A stretch of DNA of 22,863 nt from Chloroflexota bacterium (GTDB lineage Bacteria; Chloroflexota; Dehalococcoidia; SM23-28-2; HRBIN24): assembly GCA_030550295.1 (NCBI GenBank), contig JAUQPQ010000017.1:1-22863 (forward strand), written 5' to 3'. The translations under genes were made by a program, and so were the position numbers. Positions 14,168 to 21,041 of the stretch are shown here, one piece after another. How positions within the stretch are numbered: the first letter of the stretch is position 1; the number at the start of each line of letters is the position of its first letter. The notes beneath the pieces are model-generated. The model had not been told where the DNA came from and made no database searches. It saw nothing but the letters and a program-made list of their open reading frames with translations.

Positions 14168-15065
14168 GGCCCTCCCTCTTGCCTTTAGGTTGGGAAACCG
14201 TCCGGGCCGTGGGCTGGGGCAGAAGTAACTGTCGCCAGCCCAAGCCACGGGAACCGTATACGAAATAACTGGTCACCACGCCAATGATGTTGCTCACCAC
14301 CCAATATAAGCCCAGCCCGCTGGGCACCGCCAGCGTTATCCAAACGAACATAAGGGGCATCATCCAGTTAAGCATCTGGTTCATCTGTTGCTGTTCCCGC
14401 GTGGCCGCCGATGACGGCGTTGACACCTTCTGCTGAATCCAAGTGGTGATCCCCACTAAAATGGGCAAGATGAAAGTGACGTCAGGCCGGCCCAAGTGTA
14501 ACCACAAGAAACGTTGCCTTAAAGGCACCGCCTCATATAAGTACGCCCACGGATAGATGCGGCCTGCAAGGCTCACCATCCCTTCAGGCGTACCCCCTAC
14601 CATGACGACAAGGGCTCGGTACAGAGCTATCCAGACAGGGAACTGTATCAGCATAGGAAGCAGACACCCCAAAGGGTTTACCCCAGCCTCCCGGTATAGC
14701 TTTAAGGTCTCTTCCTGGCGTCGCCTAGGGTCCTTGTACTTCTTCTGTATCTCCTGCAGCCGGGGCTGGATAGCCGAAAGGGCCCTGGTGGACTGATATT
14801 GGCGCAATGTGAGCGGCAACGTGACCACCCTCATAAGCACGGTGAATACGATGATGGCCACCCCAAAATACCCCAAAAAGACGTTGTTGAGCAGCAGGAG
14901 GATATTGATCATGGGGTCTATAAAGAGGACGTCCCAAGGGTTCCGCCCCGACGATGCCACCAGCATTACCGCTCCAATAAGAAGGCTGAGTAGCAACAAG
15001 GGGGTGCGGCCCCTCATCCCAGGCGCTTGGGTAAAGGTAGCTGCCGTCCCTGGACGCCGCCTCAA
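14136..15065 (-). CDS. yidC: Membrane protein insertase YidC/Oxa1
   Basis: YidC inserts and folds membrane proteins, alone or with Sec. The 309 residues lack the large periplasmic domain of Gram-negative YidC, as expected for this short form. Predicted membrane spans are near 21-40, 50-85 (including the groove Arg in VLMRVVTLPL), 130-150, 190-210 and 245-275. LPMLIQFPVWIALYRAL is highly typical, and the cytoplasmic hairpin (QEIQKKYKDPRRRQEE) lies between spans. The start chosen is TTG at 15065, because GAGGT at the end of the upstream gene stands 8-9 bases before it; an ATG at 15017 is possible but has no ribosome site. The C-terminus is basic (GKREGHVKGRSRSNR), as in forms that contact the ribosome. 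Confidence 0.93.
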   Translation of the reverse strand: MRRRPGTAATFTQAPGMRGRTPLLLLSLLIGAVMLVASSGRNPWDVLFIDPMINILLLLNNVFLGYFGVAIIVFTVLMRVVTLPLTLRQYQSTRALSAIQPRLQEIQKKYKDPRRRQEETLKLYREAGVNPLGCLLPMLIQFPVWIALYRALVVMVGGTPEGMVSLAGRIYPWAYLYEAVPLRQRFLWLHLGRPDVTFILPILVGITTWIQQKVSTPSSAATREQQQMNQMLNWMMPLMFVWITLAVPSGLGLYWVVSNIIGVVTSYFVYGSRGLGWRQLLLPQPTARTVSQPKGKREGHVKGRSRSNR

Positions 15066-15070
15066 CGCTG

Positions 15071-16159
15071 TTACCTCACCGCAATAGCCTCCACCTGACC
15101 CTTCCCTGGATCTACCCGGAATATCTGGCCCTGGCGGGTAACGAGTATGACGTGACCGCCCTTGACCAAAGGATCGGCTAATACCTCCTCATCTAAGGCT
15201 AGGGGCCCCCACCGCTTTTGGCCAGTCTCAGGCTCTAAACCGTACACCTTCCCATCTCGGGCCACCACCACTAAAACCCCCTCTACTACTACGGGATGAG
15301 AACGCACAGGCTGAGCATCTTCCCCCTCAAAGATCCACTTGAGAGCACCATCGGCCAGGCCCAAGGCGTAAAGACGGCCATCTAGGTTGGCGGCGTAGAC
15401 TGTCTCCCCCTGCACAAAGGGTTTTGCCCAAAACCAGTTGCCAGCCCGCCACGAAGTAGACCAGGCTAGCCGACCCGAGGCTACATCGATTGCATGTAGA
15501 CGTCGGTCGGTAGCCCCTAGGAGAAGGAGGCCGCCAGCCAACACGGGGTCAGATATAACTCCCGTGCCCAGGTCCACATGCCACCTTTCGGCCCCAGAGG
15601 CAGCATCAATGGCGTATACCTTGCCGTCTAAGGAGCCAACGTAAACGGTGTTCCCTTGGGCTAAGGGCGCACCCCATATCCCCTTTTCGCTCCTAAAGGG
15701 CCAGCCAGGACGCACTTCTCCAGAGGCTAAATCAAGGGCATAAAGCCGACCATCGTCTGTAGGCACCAATAGGCTTTGGGTCACCTCCTCCAGGGCCAGC
15801 CCGCCAATGACGGAGCTTCCGGCCTTAAAGGTCCATGCCAACCGTCCGTCCCTTTTGTCGAGGGCATACACGTTGCCATCATAGCCTCCCACATAGACCC
15901 TGTCTTGGGTAGCCACAGGCCTGGCATAGAAGGCTATGGGCCGCACGTCATTGTCGGTGGGGAAGCGCCATACAGGCGTCCCGTCTTCTATGTTTATTAA
16001 CGAAACCTCCCCGGTCTTGCGGCTTACCAAGAGGAAGGAGTCCCAGGCAATGGGGGGCATCCAGCCTCGAGGGGAGGCCACTTTCGCACAGCCGGCGAAG
16101 GTCAACGCCCCCAATAACAAGGCCCCAAGCCCAGGAACCAGGAAGGTAGGCCTTCTCAT
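15071..16159 (-). CDS. PQQ-type beta-propeller repeat lipoprotein (BamB-like)
   Basis: A 362-residue predicted lipoprotein. The N-terminus has two Arg, a hydrophobic stretch and a lipobox FAGC with Cys24, after which the mature protein would be anchored outside the membrane. The rest is a beta-propeller of about seven blades, each with a YALD-type strand and the turn DGxxxW: VYVGGYDGNVYALDKRDGR, VYVGSLDGKVYAIDAASG, VYAANLDGRLYALGLADG and others. The fold resembles BamB, which helps assemble outer-membrane proteins, and PQQ dehydrogenases, but no catalytic dehydrogenase residues are evident. The ATG at 16159 is chosen because it creates the lipoprotein signal and starts 7 bases after yidD ends; a start at 16255 would overlap yidD by 89 bases. 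It sits between yidD and yidC, suggesting a link to membrane insertion. Confidence 0.83.
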   Translation of the reverse strand: MRRPTFLVPGLGALLLGALTFAGCAKVASPRGWMPPIAWDSFLLVSRKTGEVSLINIEDGTPVWRFPTDNDVRPIAFYARPVATQDRVYVGGYDGNVYALDKRDGRLAWTFKAGSSVIGGLALEEVTQSLLVPTDDGRLYALDLASGEVRPGWPFRSEKGIWGAPLAQGNTVYVGSLDGKVYAIDAASGAERWHVDLGTGVISDPVLAGGLLLLGATDRRLHAIDVASGRLAWSTSWRAGNWFWAKPFVQGETVYAANLDGRLYALGLADGALKWIFEGEDAQPVRSHPVVVEGVLVVVARDGKVYGLEPETGQKRWGPLALDEEVLADPLVKGGHVILVTRQGQIFRVDPGKGQVEAIAVR

Positions 16160-16166
16160 CCTAGGG

Positions 16167-16430
16167 TTACGGTACCGGGTCGTAGCCACCGGGATGCCAA
16201 GGATGGCAACGCAAAAGGCGCCAAAGAGTAAGGAGGCCACCTCGTACCAGTCCATGACGTTCTACAGCCTCGTAACCGTACTGGGAACAAGTGGGCGAGA
16301 AACGACAAGATGGGGGACGCTGGGGCGAGATGTGCTGCTGGTAGAAAGCTATCAGGGTCAAGGCCAACCCCTTCAGCCCCCAGCCCTTTCGGGGGGCAGA
16401 AGAAGGCCTGCCTTCCTTAAGAGCGAGCAT
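16167..16430 (-). CDS. yidD: Membrane protein insertion efficiency factor YidD
   Basis: YidD is a small membrane-associated protein that improves YidC-dependent insertion in other bacteria. The 87-residue product carries the family signature: FYQQHISPQRPPSCRFSPTC, then YEAVERHG, and the C-terminal RCHPWHPGGYDPVP, with all three conserved Cys. The ATG at 16430 is preceded by GAGGGAGG about 4 bases upstream, which fixes the start; the gene thus begins 58 bases inside rnpA. The same reading frame is open much further upstream (to 16748), but that stretch is the shadow of rnpA. Confidence 0.93.
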   Translation of the reverse strand: MLALKEGRPSSAPRKGWGLKGLALTLIAFYQQHISPQRPPSCRFSPTCSQYGYEAVERHGLVRGGLLTLWRLLRCHPWHPGGYDPVP

Positions 16431-16723
16431 AGCGCCTCCCTCAGTTGCCAATATGAGGCCGCGGCTGCTGCTGGTCGGGCCACCACCACCATGTCCCAGC
16501 CCTCGGCCAAGGGCAAGAGGCGCATCATCTCCCGTAGGCGGCGCCTCACCTTGTTGCGCACGGTAGCTTTGCCCACCCTCCGCCCTACCACCACCCCTAA
16601 ACGGATATAAGGGAGGCCATTGGGGAGGGCCCGCAATAGTACCAGCTCGTCGCTCCACACGCGCCCCTGCCGAAACAGCTGGTCGAAGGCGCGGCGGCCG
16701 TGCAGCCTTACAAGCTTGGCCAC
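16373..16723 (-). CDS. rnpA: Ribonuclease P protein component
   Basis: RnpA is the protein cofactor of the RNase P ribozyme that matures tRNA 5' ends. The 116-residue protein is of usual size and has the signature KATVRNKVRRRLRE (RNR motif) near 53-66, with the preceding aromatic and basic N-terminal segment HGRRAFDQLFRQGRVW. The start is GTG at 16723. An in-frame stop lies two codons upstream, so no earlier start is possible. It begins 6 bases after the rpmH stop and overlaps the start of yidD by 58 bases, the common rpmH-rnpA-yidD arrangement. The C-terminal Ala-rich loop and LLLPPERAGG tail are lineage variable. Confidence 0.92.
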   Translation of the reverse strand: MAKLVRLHGRRAFDQLFRQGRVWSDELVLLRALPNGLPYIRLGVVVGRRVGKATVRNKVRRRLREMMRLLPLAEGWDMVVVARPAAAAASYWQLREALCSLLRKAGLLLPPERAGG

Positions 16724-16729
16724 CGCTCA

Positions 16730-16867
16730 TCATACGGCGAGCCGCCATCTCCCTTTTTGGCGCCGCCGTTTCAGCACCAACCTCCCCCCTCTCGTAGCCA
16801 TACGCGCTAAGAAACCGTGCTTCCGCTGGCGTCGTAGGTTTTTAGGCTGATAAGTCCGCTTAGGCAA
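16730..16867 (-). CDS. rpmH: 50S ribosomal protein L34
   Basis: L34 is a very small, Arg/Lys-rich protein of the large ribosomal subunit. Translating the minus strand from TTG at 16867 gives a 45-residue protein that reads PKRTYQPKNLRRQRKHGFLA and then RMATRGGRLVLKRRRQKG, a near-perfect L34. The start must be TTG: it gives the exact family N-terminus, and GAGGAGG lies 6 bases upstream. The gene ends with two tandem TGA stops (16730-16732, 16727-16729). It heads the rnpA-yidD-propeller-yidC-khpB-pfkB operon and has its own strong promoter upstream. Confidence 0.96.
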   Translation of the reverse strand: MPKRTYQPKNLRRQRKHGFLARMATRGGRLVLKRRRQKGRWRLAV

Positions 16868-16902
16868 ATTGGCCTCCTCGTCTTCGCATCCTCAGGGGCT
16901 CA

Positions 16903-16931
16903 ATTATAACTGCCCCCATACCCACAGTCAA
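16903..16931 (-). promoter_or_regulatory. Strong sigma-70-type promoter for the rpmH operon
   Basis: On the minus strand TTGACT (16931-16926) is followed by exactly 17 bases and a perfect TATAAT (16908-16903). Transcription would start near 16896, giving a leader of about 29 bases before the rpmH TTG. This is the best promoter match in the window, as expected for a ribosomal protein gene. Confidence 0.8.
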
Positions 16932-16940
16932 ACGCCTTCA

Positions 16941-16969
16941 TTGACAAGCCGACAAGGGGCTGATACTCT
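16941..16969 (+). promoter_or_regulatory. Promoter for the 16986 gene, alr and LCP operon
   Basis: A perfect TTGACA (16941-16946) is followed by 17 bases and TACTCT (16964-16969), a moderate -10. Transcription would start near 16976, leaving only about 10 bases of leader before the ATG at 16986. Its -35 box is just 9 bases from that of the divergent rpmH promoter, so two polymerases could not bind side by side easily. Confidence 0.55.
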
Positions 16970-16985
16970 GGGAGCCAAGAGCGCC

Positions 16986-17468
16986 ATGAACCTCATCAGG
17001 TGCACCGTCATCGATAAGGACGGCGCCGTAAGCTTCATCGCCCATCCCGATGCCTTGCCTGCCTTAGTAGCTGCCTGCGCCACTAACCCCACGACTCTAG
17101 ATGAGCTCCTGGAGAGGGTAGAGCCGTACTACCGCAACCTGCGAGAATATGTCCTCTCAGGCCTTGCCATCTTCGATGAACACAACTCCCCTGACGATCT
17201 GAGCGCTATAAGGGAGGCCCTCTCCCGTACCCCACCCCATGAGCATCCCGTCTTCCGGGTCATGGACGAGGTGACGCGGGAGGCGAGCCTCCAGCCAGTA
17301 AAGGCAGGAGCAGTCATCTTCAACCTGAGGGCTAAGCGCATCGTCCAGATCATCAATACCTACCGTGAGATAAAGCGTACCGGCTATGCCCGCTTCTTTG
17401 ATGGCAACGCCTTTACCAGGAAGGTGTTCCGCTACCGCCTCCCCGAGGAATGGGCCCTAGTCCCTTAG
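16986..17468 (+). CDS. Unrecognised conserved-looking protein
   Basis: A 160-residue soluble protein that I cannot assign to a family. It opens with a short beta-rich segment (MNLIRCTVIDKDGAVSFIA), then a helical Asp/Glu-rich middle with TTLDELLERVEPYYRNLREY (about 38-57), a segment SRTPPHEHPVFRVMDEV, and a C-terminal basic part with NLRAKRIVQIINTYREIKRT and YRLPEEWALVP. There is no signal peptide, membrane span or obvious catalytic motif. The codon use is like that of its neighbours, and the ATG follows a promoter. It precedes alr by 37 bases and is probably its operon partner, which might link it to wall or D-alanine metabolism, though that is only context. I chose ATG 16986 because the open frame upstream to 16869 crosses the rpmH promoter. 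Confidence 0.7.
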   Translation: MNLIRCTVIDKDGAVSFIAHPDALPALVAACATNPTTLDELLERVEPYYRNLREYVLSGLAIFDEHNSPDDLSAIREALSRTPPHEHPVFRVMDEVTREASLQPVKAGAVIFNLRAKRIVQIINTYREIKRTGYARFFDGNAFTRKVFRYRLPEEWALVP

Positions 17469-17505
17469 ATGCCCGGGGAGAGGCCACCAAGCTCTAGGGG
17501 CCAAA

Positions 17506-18705
17506 ATGGCAGAGACTTTTACCCCTAGCGGGCGACCACTGTGGGCGGAGATCGATCTAGATGCTCTTGCCTACAATTTGCGCTTTTTAAAGGCCCGGAC
17601 GGGTAAAGCCCAAATAGCGGCAGTGGTGAAAGCCAACGCCTACGGCCACGGTGCCGTGGGCATCTCTCGGTTCCTCCTGGAAGAGGGGGTAGACGCCTTG
17701 GCAGTCGTATCCACAGAGGAAGCGCTGCAGTTACGGCGAGCTGGAATCACTGCCCCCATCTTGGTGATGGGCCCTACCCCTCCCCAGGATGCTCCCCACC
17801 TGGTAGAGCTAGAAGTTATACCCACCATAGCATCCTACGAAGGTGCCCTGGCCCTGGCCGAGGCTGCAGCCCAAAGGGGCAAAGTCCAACCCGTCCACCT
17901 AAAGGTAGACACGGGGCTCAACCGATTTGGCCTCCCCCCCAACGAAGCCGTCGCCCTAGCACAGGCGATAAGGCAGATGGCCTCCTTGCGCTTGGAGGGC
18001 CTGTTCACCCACTTCGCCTCCGCTGAAGAAGGCGATAAAGATTACACTATAGACCAGTTCAGGCACTTCATGAACGTCTGCCTCCAGATCCCATGGGTCA
18101 ACCTGCGCCATGTGGCCAACACGGCTACCATCATAGACATGCCCGAGCTGTGCCTGGAGATGGCACGCCCAGGCTTAGGCCTCTACGGATATCTACCCCC
18201 TGGCATGGCAGCTTCTCTAGATCTGAGGCCTGTTTTATCCCTCAAGGCCCGCCTTATGCGCATCATAGATGTGCCTGCCGGGCAGACAGTAAGCTACGGC
18301 AGGACTTGGCAAGCCCAGCGCCCTAGCCGAGTTGGCCTTGTACCCTGCGGTTACGCCGATGGCCTGCCAAGGGCCCTATCTAACCGGGGCTGGATGCTAG
18401 TAAGGGGTCAGCGTGCTCCCATCGTGGGCAGGATATGCATGGACATGACGCTCATTGACATCACCCATATACCCCATGCCCAGGTAGGGGACGAGGTAGT
18501 TATTATCGGCCGGCAGGGAGAAGAAGAGGTTAGCGCAGAACATATCGCTTTCCTATGCGATACCATCGTATACGAGGTGCTAAGCGGCATCGGGCCGCGG
18601 GTGCCGCGCGTGTTTATTAAAGGAGGGCAGGTGAAAGCCATAGAGACTTTCGCCCCTGCCTTCCAACAGTACGCCACTACCCTTATCCCTAGGGGACGAT
18701 CATGA
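17506..18705 (+). CDS. alr: Alanine racemase
   Basis: Alr interconverts L- and D-alanine with PLP, supplying D-alanine for peptidoglycan. The 399-residue protein has the PLP Lys42 in VVKANAYGHG, the family barrel segments (VHLKVDTGLNRFG, GLFTHFASAEE, ARPGLGLYG), the second catalytic base Tyr264 in SYGRTW, and GRICMDMTLID in the C-terminal domain. Its presence implies a peptidoglycan wall, which helps separate this organism from Dehalococcoides-like relatives that lack one. ATG 17506 follows AGGGG weakly. Its stop overlaps the LCP start by four bases (ATGA). Confidence 0.95.
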   Translation: MAETFTPSGRPLWAEIDLDALAYNLRFLKARTGKAQIAAVVKANAYGHGAVGISRFLLEEGVDALAVVSTEEALQLRRAGITAPILVMGPTPPQDAPHLVELEVIPTIASYEGALALAEAAAQRGKVQPVHLKVDTGLNRFGLPPNEAVALAQAIRQMASLRLEGLFTHFASAEEGDKDYTIDQFRHFMNVCLQIPWVNLRHVANTATIIDMPELCLEMARPGLGLYGYLPPGMAASLDLRPVLSLKARLMRIIDVPAGQTVSYGRTWQAQRPSRVGLVPCGYADGLPRALSNRGWMLVRGQRAPIVGRICMDMTLIDITHIPHAQVGDEVVIIGRQGEEEVSAEHIAFLCDTIVYEVLSGIGPRVPRVFIKGGQVKAIETFAPAFQQYATTLIPRGRS

Positions 18706-20036
18706 CAAGCCGCTTCCATTGGCCCCTCATCGTAGTCATCGTCGTTGCGTTCTTGGGCTCCATTTACTCTGTGACGATGGTAGCAACCCGACTGGACGAT
18801 TACTACTTGCCTGGCAACGAGCTTAATCTAGGCGTGCTGGGCAATTTGCCCGGCTTAAGTAATTCCCAGAACCCAGAGGCAGCCACTATAGAGGAGCGCA
18901 TCAACGTCCTCCTTCTAGGCCTCGACCGTCGCCCAGACGATCCCCCTGATATCCCCACCCGCACCGACAGCATCGCTATCCTCAGCTTGGACCCCTACAG
19001 CAACACGGGGGGAGTATTAAGCATACCAAGGGATATGTGGGTGGAAATACCCGATGGCTACGGCGGCTATTTCGAGCAGCGCATTAACGCCGCCTACTCC
19101 TTGGCAGAGGCAGGCTACGTGCCCTATCCCGGTGGTGCGATAGCCCTGGTTAAGGATACCATCGAGAGGAACTTCGGCATCCCCATAGACCACTACGTCG
19201 TTTTGGACTTCGTCGACTTCATCCAGATTATCGATGTCTTGGGTGGCATCGAGGTAGAGGTGCCAGATCTGGTTTATGACCCCCAGTACCAGGAGTGTAA
19301 CTTTTGCCCCCAGGAGGCCATCGTCTTCTACCCTGGCCGACAGCACATGGATGGACACGCGGCCCTGGCCTATGCCCGCATCCGTTACGGCTCCAACGAT
19401 ATCTCCCGTATTGAACGGCAGCAGCAGATAATGCGGGCCACCCTCCGCAAGGCCTTGCGAGTAGGCATCTTACGGGATGTTGGCAAGCTTAAGGGGTTAT
19501 ACGACCAGTTCCGCAAGTCGGTGGAGACAGACATCTCCTTGCCCAGGGCACTGGGCCTTGCCCTAAAGGTGCAGCAGATCCCAGAGGAGCGAATAAAGAC
19601 TATGTCCTTGGCCCCTGCCACCTATGACTATGTCGCCTCCGACGGGGCGATGGTTCTGGGATGGGAAAAGGAAGAGGCAGACCGTATCATACGCCGCTTC
19701 TTCTTGGACGGAGCCGTGGAGCAAGAGGCCCCCTCTATCGAGGTGTTAGGAAGCACCGACTTGCCTGGCCTGGCAGACCGAGTAGCCCTGCGCCTCTTGC
19801 AACAGGGGCTACCTGAAGAGTGGGTTCACGTATCCATAAGCTCTTTCCCGTCTAGCCCCACCTCCATCGTTTACAACCTAAGGGGCAAAGACCGTTCGGC
19901 CCGTAAGGTGGCCGAGTGGATAGGCCTGAGTCCCTCCCAGGTGGTGTCCAATCCTCCCTCGGCGCCCCTCACGTCTGCCGATATCGTTATCGTGGTGGGG
20001 AGGGATTTAAGAAGGCTTAGCTCTAACTTCCCCTAA
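18702..20036 (+). CDS. LytR-CpsA-Psr (LCP) family cell-wall polymer ligase with LytR C-terminal domain
   Basis: LCP enzymes transfer polymers from a polyprenyl-phosphate carrier to the cell wall. The 444-residue product has one N-terminal membrane anchor (about 8-28, WPLIVVIVVAFLG), then the LCP domain (about 65-290) with INVLLLGLDRR, RTDSIAILSLDP, LSIPRDMWVEIP, and YARIRYGSNDISRIERQQQ holding the conserved Arg/Asp residues. A LytR_C domain follows (about 348-440, SIEVLGSTDLPGLA). Residues near CNFC (CxxC) are unusual and might form a disulfide outside the cell. It is translated by ATGA coupling to alr. The convergent SCP2 gene begins 4 bases after its stop, with no terminator visible. Confidence 0.92.
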   Translation: MTSRFHWPLIVVIVVAFLGSIYSVTMVATRLDDYYLPGNELNLGVLGNLPGLSNSQNPEAATIEERINVLLLGLDRRPDDPPDIPTRTDSIAILSLDPYSNTGGVLSIPRDMWVEIPDGYGGYFEQRINAAYSLAEAGYVPYPGGAIALVKDTIERNFGIPIDHYVVLDFVDFIQIIDVLGGIEVEVPDLVYDPQYQECNFCPQEAIVFYPGRQHMDGHAALAYARIRYGSNDISRIERQQQIMRATLRKALRVGILRDVGKLKGLYDQFRKSVETDISLPRALGLALKVQQIPEERIKTMSLAPATYDYVASDGAMVLGWEKEEADRIIRRFFLDGAVEQEAPSIEVLGSTDLPGLADRVALRLLQQGLPEEWVHVSISSFPSSPTSIVYNLRGKDRSARKVAEWIGLSPSQVVSNPPSAPLTSADIVIVVGRDLRRLSSNFP

Positions 20037-20040
20037 AGCT

Positions 20041-20382
20041 CTAGGCAGGGGGCTGGAACCAGTTCTGCATTTGCATCAGTACGCCTAAGTCACCGCTAAA
20101 GGTGAATTGTCCGCTCATGAAGGCAGCAGCTCCGTCCAGCTCCCTGCGCACGATCTTTAGCCATACGTCGGAAGGAGCATTGATGGTGACGTTGGGGCTC
20201 TCCGCCGTACCTTGTGATACCTCACACTTACCGCCCTCGATCTTCACCACCCAGCTGCCAGGCTCCTGCCCTGAGAAATTGAACTGAATGGTTGCCTTGA
20301 CGCCCTGGGCACGCTCGGGACGGAAGGCGCTGGGCAGACCCTCCATTAGCTCCTTTATTGAGCTGGGTACTTGCTGAGTCAT
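20041..20382 (-). CDS. SCP2 sterol-binding domain protein
   Basis: A 113-residue single SCP2 domain, the fold of sterol carrier protein 2, which binds lipids or fatty acyl-CoA in a hydrophobic pocket. Typical features are ATIQFNFSG, SWVVKIEGGKCEVSQG, the strand-turn PNVTINAPSDVWLKIV and the terminal helices with AAFMSGQFTFSGDLGVLMQM. There is no signal peptide. Start is ATG with a strong AGGAGGTG about 5 bases upstream. It is convergent with the LCP gene and stands alone on its strand here. A lipid carrier or lipid-metabolism role is inferred from the fold; the ligand is unknown. Confidence 0.9.
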   Translation of the reverse strand: MTQQVPSSIKELMEGLPSAFRPERAQGVKATIQFNFSGQEPGSWVVKIEGGKCEVSQGTAESPNVTINAPSDVWLKIVRRELDGAAAFMSGQFTFSGDLGVLMQMQNWFQPPA

Positions 20383-20972
20383 GCGCCACCTCCTAAGCTC
20401 AATCCTTTATGACTATCTGTTGCCTCCAGAATAGCATTGGACGCCTTTGGAAGTCCATACGGGAAAATTCCCCCTTTCATCGGCCCTGTAGGGTGCGGTA
20501 GTTACCCCCTGCTAGTGATCGATCCTACAACGCCCGATGGGCCTCTAGTTTGCTCGAGGAGGGCCAACTTCACCGCTGCGTCCACTTCTGGGCGTCTTCG
20601 GCAAAGGCATGGGCCTTGCGGCTCAGGCAGCCCAGATGGGTCCTTTAGCGCCCTGTTCAGAAACCAGCTGCAACTGTACCCCTACCGCCTGGCCACGTCT
20701 TCTGCCTGGTAGGGTAGCTAGACATCCCTTGACCTTGGGATCCCAACTATCTCCCATGGTAAGGGCCACAGCTCGTCCACCTCCGCCTGGGACACGGGCA
20801 GGGCGTGTGCCAGGGCTTACGTCAGGGACTCTTCTGACCTGCGGGGAAAATGAGGCGCTAGCCCAAAACGGTTGAGGCTGGGCAGTCATAGTCATGTCGG
20901 CCGACCAGCGCTCAGCTCCCTCCAGTTGCTAGCCAAGCTACCCTAGCCAACCCGCCATGGAAGACACCTTTC

Positions 20973-20989
20973 TTGCATCTCATTGCATC
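20973..20989 (+). repeat. Two copies of TTGCATC with a 10-base period upstream of the ABC importer
   Basis: TTGCATC occurs at 20973-20979 and again at 20983-20989, spaced one helical turn apart, directly at the predicted -35 region of the ABC importer. This arrangement is what a regulator binding on one face of the DNA would need. With only two copies, chance is not excluded. Confidence 0.35.
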
Positions 20990-21011
20990 AGCTATTTTTT
21001 GCTGCTAAGAT
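20983..21011 (+). promoter_or_regulatory. Predicted promoter for the ABC importer
   Basis: TTGCAT (20983-20988), 17 bases, then TAAGAT (21006-21011) gives a moderate sigma-70-type promoter, with a start near 21018 and a 24-base leader before the ATG at 21042. A run of six T falls inside the spacer. An overlapping alternative is TTGCTG (20999) with TTATAT (21023). GGAGGT at 21032-21037 is the ribosome site. Confidence 0.45.
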
Positions 21012-21041
21012 AGGAGGCGACATTATATTTCGGAGGTGGCC

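Larger units (their letters stand above)
20383..21041. other. 659-bp region without a convincing gene
   Basis: No frame here gives a protein I recognise. The first 15 bases are the ribosome site of the SCP2 gene. On the minus strand between about 20460 and 20880, coding-like segments shift frame: HALPVSQAEVDELWPLPWEI (around 20810-20750), VQLQLVSEQGAKGPIW (around 20675-20630), then RKAHAFAEDAQKW (around 20620-20580) and AAVKLALLEQTRG after it. This pattern could mean a frameshifted pseudogene, but it is not proof. No tRNA arm, riboswitch core or terminator stands out. The right end carries the promoter of the ABC importer. Confidence 0.55.

Noticed and set aside
14168..14248. Longer KhpB start at 14248
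   Set aside because: The extension is the shadow of yidC, and the ATG at 14167 has its own ribosome site and gives the usual Jag start.
16160..16255. N-terminal extension of the propeller protein from ATG 16255
   Set aside because: It would overlap yidD by 89 bases, and the internal ATG at 16159 creates a textbook lipoprotein signal.
16167..16748. 193-codon reading of yidD
   Set aside because: The upstream two thirds lie over rnpA and rpmH in another frame; the ATG at 16430 with GAGGGAGG gives exactly the YidD family length.
16868..16985. Replication origin beside rpmH
   Set aside because: rpmH is often near dnaA and oriC, but there is no dnaA or dnaN here and I see no cluster of TTATCCACA-type boxes or AT-rich unwinding stretch.
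20437..20875. Plus-strand open frames of 88-91 codons in the gap before the importer
   Set aside because: Composition is Pro/Ser/Gly-rich without any recognisable motif, there is no ribosome site, and they overlap one another in different frames.
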